The notes: generated by a model not told the origin, from the letters alone. Positions 1 through 7,408 are shown, counted from the first letter of the stretch. The stretch is DNA of 8,369 nucleotides from an uncultured Phycisphaerales bacterium (GCA_937879825.1 CALFMQ010000023.1:1-8369), one strand, 5' to 3'. Program-made: numbers and translations.

Positions 1-20
1 GACTCGAAAGGAAGGGTCAA

Positions 21-50
21 ATACCCCAAACCTAGTGGGTGCTGGGGTAT
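21..50. repeat. Inverted repeat / hairpin in the left intergenic region
   Basis: ATACCCCA (21-28) is a perfect inverted repeat of TGGGGTAT (43-50). Within the 14-base spacer, ACC (30-32) can also pair with GGT (38-40), so an RNA from either strand could fold into a two-part hairpin. No T tract follows on the plus strand, and on the minus strand only TTTGACC follows, so it does not qualify as a standard rho-independent terminator. It may be the end of a unit outside the window, an operator or a leader structure. The rest of positions 1-207 shows no gene. Confidence 0.45.
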
Positions 51-113
51 CCAAAGCGCAAAAACTGCCACTGGTTGTAGCGCAGGTCTCGCCAGATTGT
101 TGTGAGAAAACTC

Positions 114-141
114 TTGAAGACCCGCACGGGGTGCGTACACT
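114..141 (+). promoter_or_regulatory. Candidate sigma-70-like promoter before the DUF2617-like gene
   Basis: TTGAAG (114-119) and TACACT (136-141) are separated by 16 bases and each matches four of six positions of the sigma-70 consensus hexamers. The spacer contains a perfect palindrome, CGCAC-GGG-GTGCG (123-135), which could be an operator. A start about seven bases past the -10 box would leave a 5' leader of roughly 60 bases before the ATG at 208. Planctomycete promoters are poorly defined and weak matches are common by chance, so this is only a candidate. Confidence 0.22.
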
Positions 142-207
142 TAGGGCCTGATTGTCTGGAGGAGATAGGCGAAACCCTTATATCTTTGAATAGGATTCGG
201 ATTGACC

Positions 208-753
208 ATGAGTTCCCCTACAAAATGTGCCAGCCTCCAGGCCTACCGCCTTATTTTGTACAGCCGCGCTCTGCACCCCGAGTTGTTCCGCGTCAAGGGG
301 CGTCGCGCTATCGAGCACCAGGGATACGAGTTCGAGGCGTGGGTGATGCCCGGAAGCCATGTGATGCGGTTCCAGCATCAGGGCGAGAGCGCTCTGGAAC
401 TCATCACCGATCAGGAAGACGGCATCCCGGAGCGTGGCGTTCTGGCGGCCCTGCCCTGCGCGGGTGAACGCGATCAGGAGCACGACTTCACCGACAAGAT
501 CCGGTACATGTCCACCGTGCAGACGGAGCAGCTCTCCGAAGCCCTCTACCGGGCCACCTATGACGAGCTCGTCGCCTTCGGGCACGAGAACGAGGCCCTG
601 ATGCACGAATGGACTGACGAGGATGGCGGGCGGTGCGCGTCGATCGTCGATACCCAGCGATTCCGCCGCGAGGTGCATGCCCAGACCTACCACCTGATCG
701 CTCAGGGCGGTCTGGTCCTGCGCAGCCAGACGATTTTCGAGCACAAGGCGTAA
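208..753 (+). CDS. Small conserved hypothetical protein, DUF2617-like
   Basis: This gene encodes a soluble protein of 181 residues with no signal peptide, membrane segment or catalytic motif that I recognise. The stretch YSRALHPELF (residues 18-27) and the general pattern, an N-terminal beta-rich half and an acidic middle followed by a helix with YDELVAFGHENEALMHEW, resemble planctomycete proteins I remember as DUF2617 family, whose function is unknown. That assignment is from memory and moderately uncertain. The start is ambiguous. TTG at 202 sits six bases after AGGA (192-195), a good Shine-Dalgarno spacing, whereas the ATG at 208 sits 12 bases after it. I chose ATG because it is the stronger start codon; the TTG start would add two residues (Met-Thr). 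A strong terminator 43 bases past the stop codon supports this strand over the long open frame on the opposite strand. It appears to be a single-gene transcription unit. Confidence 0.8.
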   Translation: MSSPTKCASLQAYRLILYSRALHPELFRVKGRRAIEHQGYEFEAWVMPGSHVMRFQHQGESALELITDQEDGIPERGVLAALPCAGERDQEHDFTDKIRYMSTVQTEQLSEALYRATYDELVAFGHENEALMHEWTDEDGGRCASIVDTQRFRREVHAQTYHLIAQGGLVLRSQTIFEHKA

Positions 754-796
754 TCCTCGACGCGCGAGCGGCCGAAGTGCATCCCGAGATGACACC

Positions 797-826
797 AGCC
801 CCGGCGAGCGTCCGGGGCTTTTCTTT
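797..826 (+). terminator. Rho-independent terminator after the DUF2617-like gene
   Basis: AGCCCCGG (797-804) pairs perfectly with CCGGGGCT (812-819) around a seven-base loop, giving a GC-rich eight-base-pair stem. It is followed at once by a T-rich run, TTTTCTTT (819-826). It lies 43 bases after the stop codon of the upstream plus-strand gene and 250 bases before ileS, so it should separate their transcription. Confidence 0.88.
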
Positions 827-827
827 G

Positions 828-884
828 ACCGAACCCGATCCATGACGGTAGTTTCATCGCTGTGAGTCACCGAACCCGGCCCAT
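828..884. repeat. Imperfect direct repeat between the terminator and ileS
   Basis: Two 16-base copies, ACCGAACCCGATCCAT (828-843) and ACCGAACCCGGCCCAT (869-884), agree at 14 of 16 positions and start 41 bases apart, close to four helical turns. Such spacing is compatible with a pair of protein-binding sites, but no known regulator is implied and a chance duplication cannot be excluded. Confidence 0.35.
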
Positions 885-905
885 CTCCGAACGAATTACG
901 CGGCC

Positions 906-1031
906 CCGCTGAGCGGTCTGATCGCGGAGGCGATCGGTGCGGGCGGGGTCAGCCAGACGGGAACCACGGGCCAGTGGGGGCGGGATCGGGGTATCTTCCG
1001 CACATCTTGGACATCGAGTCGCATTCGACTC
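906..1031 (+). promoter_or_regulatory. Structured leader region of ileS with three short hairpins
   Basis: The 323 bases between the previous stop codon and ileS hold no convincing gene. Within them are three perfect short inverted repeats: CCGC-TGA-GCGG (906-916), GATCGC-GGAG-GCGATC (920-935) and GAGTCG-CATT-CGACTC (1016-1031). The last ends 45 bases before the ileS ATG. I could not identify a convincing -35/-10 pair, so whether these lie in the transcribed leader or upstream of the promoter is unknown. No terminator-like T tract follows any of them. A weak Shine-Dalgarno, GGGA (1065-1068), sits eight bases before the start codon. Confidence 0.3.
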
Positions 1032-1076
1032 CAGGCCCGGCGAACAACGGTCGTCGGGTTTCTCGGGATATCAGCC

Positions 1077-4019
1077 ATGAGCCAGAGCAGCACGGAGCAG
1101 GACCGCAAAGCGGTCTACAAGAAGTCACTGAACCTGCCCAAGACCGCCTTCCCGATGAAGGCGAACCTGGTGCAGAACGAGCCCGCATCCCTCAAACGGT
1201 GGGATGCGCTATCGCTCTACGACACGGTCCAGAGTGCGCGGCAAGACTCCGACCGATTCGTCTTCCACGACGGACCGCCGTACGCGAACGGTTCGATCCA
1301 CCTCGGGCACATGCTCAACAAGTGCCTGAAGGACTTTGTGGTCCGAACCCGGCTCATGGCCGGCAAGTCGTGCCGGTTCGTGCCCGGGTGGGATTGCCAC
1401 GGGCTCCCGATCGAGCACAAGGTGATGCAGGAACTCTCGGAGTCCGGCAAACTCGCCAAACTCTCGGAGTTGAGCGAAGACAACCGGCGGATGGCGATCC
1501 GGCGCGAGTGCCAGAAGTACGCGCAGAAGTACATCAAGCATCAGAGCGCGCAGATGCAGCGACTCCTGACGCTCGGCGATTATGCCAACCCCTACATGAC
1601 GATGGACCCCAACTACGAGGGCGCGGTGCTCGAGGTCTTCGCGGGGCTCGTGGCAAAGAGCGTGGTGTACCGTCGACTCAAGGCCGTGCACTGGTCGGTT
1701 GATAACGAGACGGCGCTCGCGGACGCGGAACTGGAGTACTACGACCGCGAAGACATCTCCGTTTTCGTCGATTTCGAGGCGGACGACGCGGAGAAGGTGT
1801 ACGACGCATTCGGGCTAAAGGGCGACAATCGCCCCTATCAGCGCCCGTGCTTCATGATCTGGACGACAACCCCGTGGACGCTCCCGGCGAACCTGGCAAT
1901 CGCGGTGAATCCGCGGTTCGAGTACGCGCTCGTGCGCGTGGACGGGAATATCACGGTGCTGGCATCGGCGCTCGCGGAGAAAGTGACCAAGCAAGCGAAG
2001 TCGGACGGCTTCGAGACGCTCGCGACGACCACGGGCGAGAAACTGCTCGGGCTTCGCTATCGCCATCCCTTCATGGGCGCCGGGCCGGACTTCTCGACCC
2101 AGCCCGCGGCCGCGATGGTCGGCGCCGAACCGGAGGGCATCTTCCGAGTGGTCGGCGCGGAGTATGTCACGCTTGAAGACGGCACGGGCCTCGTGCATAC
2201 CGCGCCCGGTCACGGTGCCGACGACAACGCGACGGGCGTGCGCGAGCACCTGCCGATCTACTGCCCCGTGACGGCCAACGGCGCCTACGACAACTCAGTT
2301 CCCGAGTGGCTCCGCGGAAAGAACATCTGGAAGGCGAACACGGAGATCGCAGAACATCTCCGCTCCAGCGGCCACCTGTTCCACGATTACAAGTTCATGC
2401 ACTCCTACCCGCACGACTGGCGCGGCAAGACGCCGGTCATTTTCCGCGCCACCGAGCAGTGGTTCATCGGCGTGGACGAGCCGGTGGACGGCGGCGACAC
2501 ACTCAGAGCCATGGCGCTGGAGAAGACCGCGAGCGGTGTGAAGTTCGTGCCCGAGTGGGGACGCAACAGGATGCGGGGCATGCTCGAGTCGCGCCCCGAC
2601 TGGTGCATCTCACGCCAGCGCGCCTGGGGGCTTCCCATCCCGGCCTTTTACACGCCCGATGGCAAGGTGCTGCTCACCGAGGCGTCGGTGCGCGCGGTGG
2701 CCAAGGGATTCCGCGAGAAGGGATCGGACTCCTGGTTCACGGAGTCCGCGCAGTCGCTCCTGCGCCATTACGAACCGAAGAAGGACGACCACGCTCCGCG
2801 CGGGCTCGATGTGAAGTCGCTCACGAAGGGGCACGACATCTTCGATGTGTGGTTCGAGTCCGGATCGTCTTGGAACGCCGTGATGCGCGAACGCTCGGGC
2901 GGGCGGGATTATCCGATCGATTTGTATCTCGAGGGCTCGGATCAGCACCGGGGTTGGTTCCAGTTGTCGCTCCTGCCGGCCCTCGGCGTCACGGGCAGGC
3001 CCCCGTACCGCACGCTGCTCACGCACGGGTTCATCGTCGACAAGGACGGGCACAAGATGTCCAAGTCGCTCGGCAACGCGCTGGACGTCGATGAACTCGT
3101 CAAGGAGTTCGGAGCGGATGTCTGCCGATGGTGGATCGCGTCGATCTCGTACGAGAACGACATCAAGGCCGACTTGTCGTACTTCAAAACCGCGGGCGAG
3201 GCGTACCGGAAGGTGCGCAACACGCTGCGCTTCATGCTGAGCAACCTGGACGACTTCGTGCCGTCACCTCCCGGCAAGGATTGCGGCTCCGGCGAGGGCA
3301 TGTGCGTCGCGTTCTCCGATTACCCCACCGCTTCCATCGACGCGTGGGTGCTCAAGGAGTTCGACCGGTTGTCGCAGCGGGTGCGCGAAGCGTTCGAGAA
3401 GTACCACTTCCGCGCCGCGACCGAGCACCTCTACAACTTCTGCAACGACACGCTCAGCGCCGTGTATCTCGCGGCGGTGAAGGATCGCCTCTATTGCGAC
3501 AAGCCCGACTCGGCGCGCCGAAGACGAACCCAGTCAACATTGTGGGATCTGACCGACGGGCTCTGCAGACTGCTCGCGCCCGTGCTGCCGCACACAGCGG
3601 ACGAGGCGTACCGGGCGCTGCACCGATCCGAGGAGGTTTGCGTGCACACGACAACCTTCATCGAGAAGTTCGGCGTCAAGGCCGAGGGCGGATGGCCCAA
3701 GGTGATGGAGGCGCGCGAGGCGGCGCTCAAGGCGCTCGAGGAGGTGCGCGCGAGCGGCGTGATCGAGAATCCGCTCGACGCGGGAATCACACTCCCCGAC
3801 CCGGATCACGAGCTGCGCGACTTCGATCCGTGCGACCTGGCGGACCTGCTCGGCGTGAGCCGCGTCTCGCTCGATCCCAAGGCCGATGCGCCCTCGGTGC
3901 AGGACCTGCGCAACGAGCCCCGTTGCGAGCGATCGTGGAAGCGCGACACGACGGTGCGTGTTCGTTCCGACGGCGGGATGCTGAGTGACCGGGACGCCGA
4001 GGCCGTGGGTCTGGCCTGA
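1077..4019 (+). CDS. ileS: Isoleucyl-tRNA synthetase (EC 6.1.1.5)
   Basis: This cytoplasmic class I aminoacyl-tRNA synthetase charges tRNA-Ile with isoleucine using ATP and hydrolyses misactivated valine. The 980-residue product is slightly longer than most bacterial IleRS (about 930-940). Visible motifs are the HIGH box as HLGH (75-78), GWDCHGLPIE (104-113), the threonine-rich editing signature TTTPWTLPAN (263-272), GTGLVHTAPGHGADD (369-383) in the CP1 editing domain, WCISRQRAWG (509-518), FDVWFESGSSW (589 onward), DQHRGWFQ (622-629) and KMSKS (660-664). The anticodon-binding domain follows from about residue 740. HLGH with KMSKSLGN marks the common IleS1 type, not the mupirocin-hyper-resistant IleS2 type. 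The C-terminal zinc finger is degenerate: the four expected cysteine positions read Cys950, Ser953, Ser970 and Asp973. The other Cys pair found in some IleRS (after VHW) is also absent (WSVDN, 206-210). The ATG start gives a normal N-terminus. The stop codon directly abuts that of the convergent pyk gene. Confidence 0.98.
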   Translation: MSQSSTEQDRKAVYKKSLNLPKTAFPMKANLVQNEPASLKRWDALSLYDTVQSARQDSDRFVFHDGPPYANGSIHLGHMLNKCLKDFVVRTRLMAGKSCRFVPGWDCHGLPIEHKVMQELSESGKLAKLSELSEDNRRMAIRRECQKYAQKYIKHQSAQMQRLLTLGDYANPYMTMDPNYEGAVLEVFAGLVAKSVVYRRLKAVHWSVDNETALADAELEYYDREDISVFVDFEADDAEKVYDAFGLKGDNRPYQRPCFMIWTTTPWTLPANLAIAVNPRFEYALVRVDGNITVLASALAEKVTKQAKSDGFETLATTTGEKLLGLRYRHPFMGAGPDFSTQPAAAMVGAEPEGIFRVVGAEYVTLEDGTGLVHTAPGHGADDNATGVREHLPIYCPVTANGAYDNSVPEWLRGKNIWKANTEIAEHLRSSGHLFHDYKFMHSYPHDWRGKTPVIFRATEQWFIGVDEPVDGGDTLRAMALEKTASGVKFVPEWGRNRMRGMLESRPDWCISRQRAWGLPIPAFYTPDGKVLLTEASVRAVAKGFREKGSDSWFTESAQSLLRHYEPKKDDHAPRGLDVKSLTKGHDIFDVWFESGSSWNAVMRERSGGRDYPIDLYLEGSDQHRGWFQLSLLPALGVTGRPPYRTLLTHGFIVDKDGHKMSKSLGNALDVDELVKEFGADVCRWWIASISYENDIKADLSYFKTAGEAYRKVRNTLRFMLSNLDDFVPSPPGKDCGSGEGMCVAFSDYPTASIDAWVLKEFDRLSQRVREAFEKYHFRAATEHLYNFCNDTLSAVYLAAVKDRLYCDKPDSARRRRTQSTLWDLTDGLCRLLAPVLPHTADEAYRALHRSEEVCVHTTTFIEKFGVKAEGGWPKVMEAREAALKALEEVRASGVIENPLDAGITLPDPDHELRDFDPCDLADLLGVSRVSLDPKADAPSVQDLRNEPRCERSWKRDTTVRVRSDGGMLSDRDAEAVGLA

Positions 4020-5618
4020 TCAGAGCGTGTTGTCGGGGTTGTCGTCGGCGAGCACCTTACCGGGCGAGAGTTCGCCCGCGTACCGCAGCGCGACCGTGTT
4101 TGTCGTGCCCGGCTGCCCGAGCGGCTTGCCGCCGAGCAGGACAATCGGATCGCCGCGCTTGACGAGCCCGGCCTGCAGCACGGTGCGGTCGGCCATCTCG
4201 GCGAAGTCGGAGCGGTGCGTTGGAATCGCGTCGACGAGGATCGGCACGACGCCGTACAGCAGGTTCATCCGTCGCGTCGCCGAGGGGTCGGTCGTGAACG
4301 CGACGACGGGCACCTGGAAGTTGTTGCGCGAGAGATGGCGCGCCGTCGCGCCGTTCTGCGACCAGACGACGATGATCTTGGCGTCGACATCGCGCGCGAT
4401 GTGCCACGCGCCGTGCGCCAGAGCCGCGACGCGCTCGCGCGACTCCCGGAGTTTCGCGGGCGGGCGCTCCGATTGCGGGTGCTGGCGGAGTTCCTCCTCG
4501 GTCGCCAGCGCGACGCGACGGACGGTGTCGGCGGCCAGGACGGGGTACTTCCCGACCGCGGTCTCGCCCGAGAGCATCACGCAGTCGGCGCCGTCGAGAA
4601 TCGCGTTGGCGACATCCGACACCTCGGCGCGCGTCGGGTACGGCTGCTCGATCATCGACTCGAGCATCTGCGTCGCGACGATGCAGGGCTTCCCGAAGTC
4701 GTGCGCCGCCTGGACGAGCCGCTTCTGAATCACCGGGACGCGAGCGAGGTCCATCTCCACGCCCAGGTCGCCCCGCGCGACCATGATCGCGTCGGTTTGC
4801 TGCAGGATGCTCTCGATGTTCGCGACGGCCTGCGGCGTTTCGATCTTGGCGATCACCGGGATGATGTAGGCGGGATCATCGACGCCCAGGTCCATGCCGC
4901 AGCGCTCGGGCGTGCAGAGGTGCGCCAGGCGGTCGCGGAGCTGGATGACATCGCGGGCCGATCGCACGAACGACAGGGCCAGGAAATCGAGCTTGTGGCG
5001 AACGCCCCACTCGGCGCAGTTCCAGTCCTTTTCGGTGAGCGCCGGGACGGACAGGTCGGAGTCGGGGAGATTGATGCCCTTGTTCGAGGTGATGCGCCCG
5101 CCGGTGGTCACGCGACAGATCAGCGCGCCGCCGTTGGAGTCCACCGCGAGCATCCGGATCGCGCCGTCATTGATGAGCACGCGGTGCCCCGTGTCGACCT
5201 CGGCGGCGATGTGCGGGTAGGTGCAGGTGAGCATCACGCGGTCGCCATCGGCGCGGCTGTACCCCGACGTGGCGTGGATCTCCACCTCGTCGCCCGCGTC
5301 GACCGTGATGCCCGGGTCCGGGACGAGACCCACACGAATCTTGGGACCGGTCAGGTCGCCGATGATCGCGATCGGGACGTTGAGTCCTTCCGCGACGGTG
5401 CGAATCGCGTTGAGTCGGCGCTCGGCATCCTCGAGCGTTCCGTGCGAGAAGTTGATTCGAAAGAGCGTGACGCCGGCCTCGATCAAGCGCGTCAGGACCG
5501 CTTCGGACTCGCTGGCCGGGCCGATGGTCGCGAGCAGTTTCGTGAGCGCGAACGGCGATTTGGTGATCGGCATGTTCTTGCTCGGCGCGGGGTTCTTCGC
5601 TGCGGTCAGTGTTGTCAT
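4020..5618 (-). CDS. pyk: Pyruvate kinase (EC 2.7.1.40)
   Basis: This cytoplasmic enzyme transfers phosphate from phosphoenolpyruvate to ADP, giving pyruvate and ATP, the last step of glycolysis. The 532-residue product has the full family layout: a TIM-barrel A domain interrupted by a B domain (about residues 96-190) and a C-terminal regulatory domain (about 395-532). Key motifs are RINFSHG (54-60), GDLTGPKIR (87-95), SNKGINLP (178-185), IAKIE with Lys258 and Glu260 (catalytic and metal-binding), VARGDLG with Asp284, ATQMLESM with Thr316, and SGETA (350-354). Lys93 occupies the position of rabbit Glu117, the mark of potassium-independent enzymes. There is no extra C-terminal PEP-utiliser-like domain. 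ATG 5618 is the first possible start, because an in-frame TGA lies three codons upstream; a start at Met16 would give a more typical N-terminus, and no strong Shine-Dalgarno favours either. The 61 bases upstream (5619-5679) show no clear promoter or terminator, so it may be co-transcribed with the solute-binding protein gene. Confidence 0.97.
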   Translation of the reverse strand: MTTLTAAKNPAPSKNMPITKSPFALTKLLATIGPASESEAVLTRLIEAGVTLFRINFSHGTLEDAERRLNAIRTVAEGLNVPIAIIGDLTGPKIRVGLVPDPGITVDAGDEVEIHATSGYSRADGDRVMLTCTYPHIAAEVDTGHRVLINDGAIRMLAVDSNGGALICRVTTGGRITSNKGINLPDSDLSVPALTEKDWNCAEWGVRHKLDFLALSFVRSARDVIQLRDRLAHLCTPERCGMDLGVDDPAYIIPVIAKIETPQAVANIESILQQTDAIMVARGDLGVEMDLARVPVIQKRLVQAAHDFGKPCIVATQMLESMIEQPYPTRAEVSDVANAILDGADCVMLSGETAVGKYPVLAADTVRRVALATEEELRQHPQSERPPAKLRESRERVAALAHGAWHIARDVDAKIIVVWSQNGATARHLSRNNFQVPVVAFTTDPSATRRMNLLYGVVPILVDAIPTHRSDFAEMADRTVLQAGLVKRGDPIVLLGGKPLGQPGTTNTVALRYAGELSPGKVLADDNPDNTL

Positions 5619-5679
5619 AGTCTTTCATGCCGGGGCGGCGCTCGTGCGGCTCCCGGGTGTTCCTTGGTGATGTAGGTGT

Positions 5680-7356
5680 CTATCGGCTCATTTCGCTCGC
5701 GATACGGACGATCTCGCGGTAGTTGGACCGGAAAAACGCCGTATATCGGACCCGGACCTCTTCCCCGTCGCCCCGGGCCTGCGACGCCCGCCAATCCGCC
5801 TTGATCGCGGCGTAGTTCTGTGCGTTCAAGGGTAGGCGATCCCCGGACCTGCGTCCGAACTTCTCCAGTTCATTGCGGAACTCGTGTTCCGGGAAGGCGT
5901 CGAACAACGCCTCCATGTCACCGATACGGGGATCGTTCGGTGCCAGTTCCCGCGCCTTGTTCATCGCGTCCCACGCCCGTTGCTGCTCCGTGTGGATGTC
6001 CAGCGCGAACGCCGTCATCAGGGGAGTGATCGCGCTCCGCCAACCCTGGGTCGGTGTTGGGGCGTTGAGCGCATAGGGATCGGCCCGATCCACGAACAGA
6101 CCCGGGAAGTCGGCGTAGAGCGATCGGCGCACCGGCATCCGCCGGAGTTCGTATTGCACCGGCCCCAGCGCGGCCGCGCTCTCGCCGTCGCGCTTCTTGA
6201 AGTTCCAGAGCGCCTGGCCCTCCTCCGAGAGCACGAATCGCAGGAACTCGCGCGCCAGTTCGGGGCTCGGACCGCCCGCGAGGATCGAGATCGGATCGGC
6301 GTCGATGTACACCGCGCCCGCCGGATCGACGTACCCGACGCGCGACTCTTCGGGCGACTCGCCCTCCCGACGCACCGCCTGCGACTGGTATCGCCCGTAG
6401 AAGTCGATCGCCAACCCCACGGCGGCCTCGCCCTGCGATACATCGACGGGCGGCCTCGCCGACGAGCCGGAGAAGTACCGCGCGTTGGCGGAGATGCGCC
6501 GCAGGAGTTTCCAACCTTCGTCCCACCCGAAGTTATTCAGGATCGACTCATAAGTCGTCGTCACCGAGCCCGACATGCGCGGATCGGCCGCGGCCAGTTG
6601 CCCGCTCAATCGTGGGTCGGTGATGTCGTGCCAGTCGCGCGGCTCATCCACCCCCAGCGCCCGCAGCGCATCGCGGTTGTACACGATGCCAAATCCGGAC
6701 AACGCCGTGCCGATCCAGAACTGATCGGGGTCGTACACGCGGTGCTCGCTCGACGACAAGTTCTCCGGACGCGGTTCGTCAGAAACGACATTCGCGGCGT
6801 CGCCGATCGCAACCAGCGTGCCCGACGCATCGCGGATGGCGAATACCTCGTTCAACTCGTCCGGGGTCAGACCGGCGGGGACGGACATCGAGAGCGACAC
6901 GGGTTCGCTCGCGCCGGGCGGCGTCGCCGAGGCGCCGTTGGAGTGGACCTCGACGCCGTGATCGTACGAGCCGCCGCCGAACATCAGGTCATACGGCATC
7001 GGCTCGCGTCCGGGCGCGAGCATCGGCGTGCGCGCCGGCGCATCCGGGTCGTCGCTCGGAACGATCCGCCCGTCGGCGATGGCACGCGAATAGGTCGCGC
7101 GGAGCACCTTGACGATGTCGCTCGTGCCGCCCGGCTGACGCCAGTCGATCGCGACCGTCTTGCCGCCGTGACGCGCCGCGTACCACGCCGAGAACGCGCG
7201 CCCGAACTCGTAGCGGATCTGCTCGTTGTGCGGCGTGATGATGACAAGCCGGGCGTCCGCGCTTGTCGAACCGGGCGCCGCCGCCGGACGGAATGCCAGC
7301 GGCACGCCCAGGATGAGCACGAATGCGAGGACCACGATGACTCGGGCTGCGTTCAT
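5680..7356 (-). CDS. Exported ABC-type extracellular solute-binding protein (Fe3+/AfuA-like), substrate unknown
   Basis: The product is 558 residues. It begins with a hydrophobic segment (residues 6-22) and an RPAAA-P stretch (23-28) that looks like a signal peptidase I site; no lipobox cysteine is present, so a soluble periplasmic protein is likely. The mature part resembles type 2 periplasmic binding proteins of the bacterial extracellular solute-binding group that includes Fe3+ and phosphonate binders. Evidence includes TPHNEQIRYEFGRAF (41-55), YDLMFGGGSYDHG (122-134), SGFGIVYNRDALRALG (220-235), WHDITDPRLSG (242-252), GEAAVGLAIDFYGRY (309-323) and ILAGGPSPELAREFLRFVLS (358-377). It is longer than the usual 330-400 residues: there is extra sequence in the middle (about 97-215) and a C-terminal extension after about 430. 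No permease or ATPase gene is nearby. The open frame continues 117 codons farther upstream, but that part lies antisense to the SDR gene and lacks export features, so I start at ATG 7356. No strong Shine-Dalgarno precedes it. Confidence 0.88.
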   Translation of the reverse strand: MNAARVIVVLAFVLILGVPLAFRPAAAPGSTSADARLVIITPHNEQIRYEFGRAFSAWYAARHGGKTVAIDWRQPGGTSDIVKVLRATYSRAIADGRIVPSDDPDAPARTPMLAPGREPMPYDLMFGGGSYDHGVEVHSNGASATPPGASEPVSLSMSVPAGLTPDELNEVFAIRDASGTLVAIGDAANVVSDEPRPENLSSSEHRVYDPDQFWIGTALSGFGIVYNRDALRALGVDEPRDWHDITDPRLSGQLAAADPRMSGSVTTTYESILNNFGWDEGWKLLRRISANARYFSGSSARPPVDVSQGEAAVGLAIDFYGRYQSQAVRREGESPEESRVGYVDPAGAVYIDADPISILAGGPSPELAREFLRFVLSEEGQALWNFKKRDGESAAALGPVQYELRRMPVRRSLYADFPGLFVDRADPYALNAPTPTQGWRSAITPLMTAFALDIHTEQQRAWDAMNKARELAPNDPRIGDMEALFDAFPEHEFRNELEKFGRRSGDRLPLNAQNYAAIKADWRASQARGDGEEVRVRYTAFFRSNYREIVRIASEMSR

Positions 7357-7408
7357 CGCGGGTAGAGTAGCGTCCGACGCGAAACACCCTGTAAGGAGCG
7401 TGTGAAGG
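7357..7408. promoter_or_regulatory. Divergent intergenic region with SDR ribosome-binding site
   Basis: Only 52 bases separate the divergent starts of the solute-binding protein gene (minus) and the SDR gene (plus), so promoters for both must lie here or inside the neighbouring genes. AAGGAG (7393-7398) is a strong Shine-Dalgarno ten bases before the SDR ATG at 7409. Weak -10-like hexamers overlap on the two strands: TAGAGT (7363-7368) on plus and TACTCT (7369-7364) on minus. The minus one is only seven bases before the start codon at 7356, which would imply a very short or absent leader. Neither has a convincing -35 box. Confidence 0.4.

Noticed and set aside
21..50. Rho-independent terminator of an upstream gene.
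   Set aside because: The hairpin is good but no T tract follows on the plus strand, so I list it only as an inverted repeat.
178..870. A 230-codon open frame on the minus strand opposite the DUF2617-like gene.
   Set aside because: It is a mirror of the plus-strand gene in GC-rich DNA. It would run through the terminator stem, and the translated sequence has no recognisable family pattern.
951..976. T-box riboswitch upstream of ileS, based on GGGAACCACG resembling the T-box consensus.
   Set aside because: The bases that should pair with the tRNA acceptor end read GGGA rather than TGGT, two conserved positions differ, and no specifier stem or antiterminator/terminator pair is visible. The resemblance is likely chance.
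4215..5675. A 486-codon plus-strand open frame opposite pyk.
   Set aside because: The minus strand encodes a full-length pyruvate kinase with all catalytic motifs; the plus frame is an antisense shadow rich in Arg, Asp and Val.
5884..7365. A 493-codon open frame on the plus strand opposite the solute-binding protein.
   Set aside because: The translation is rich in Arg and His with no motifs, as expected for an antisense frame in high-GC DNA, whereas the minus strand has a signal peptide and family motifs.
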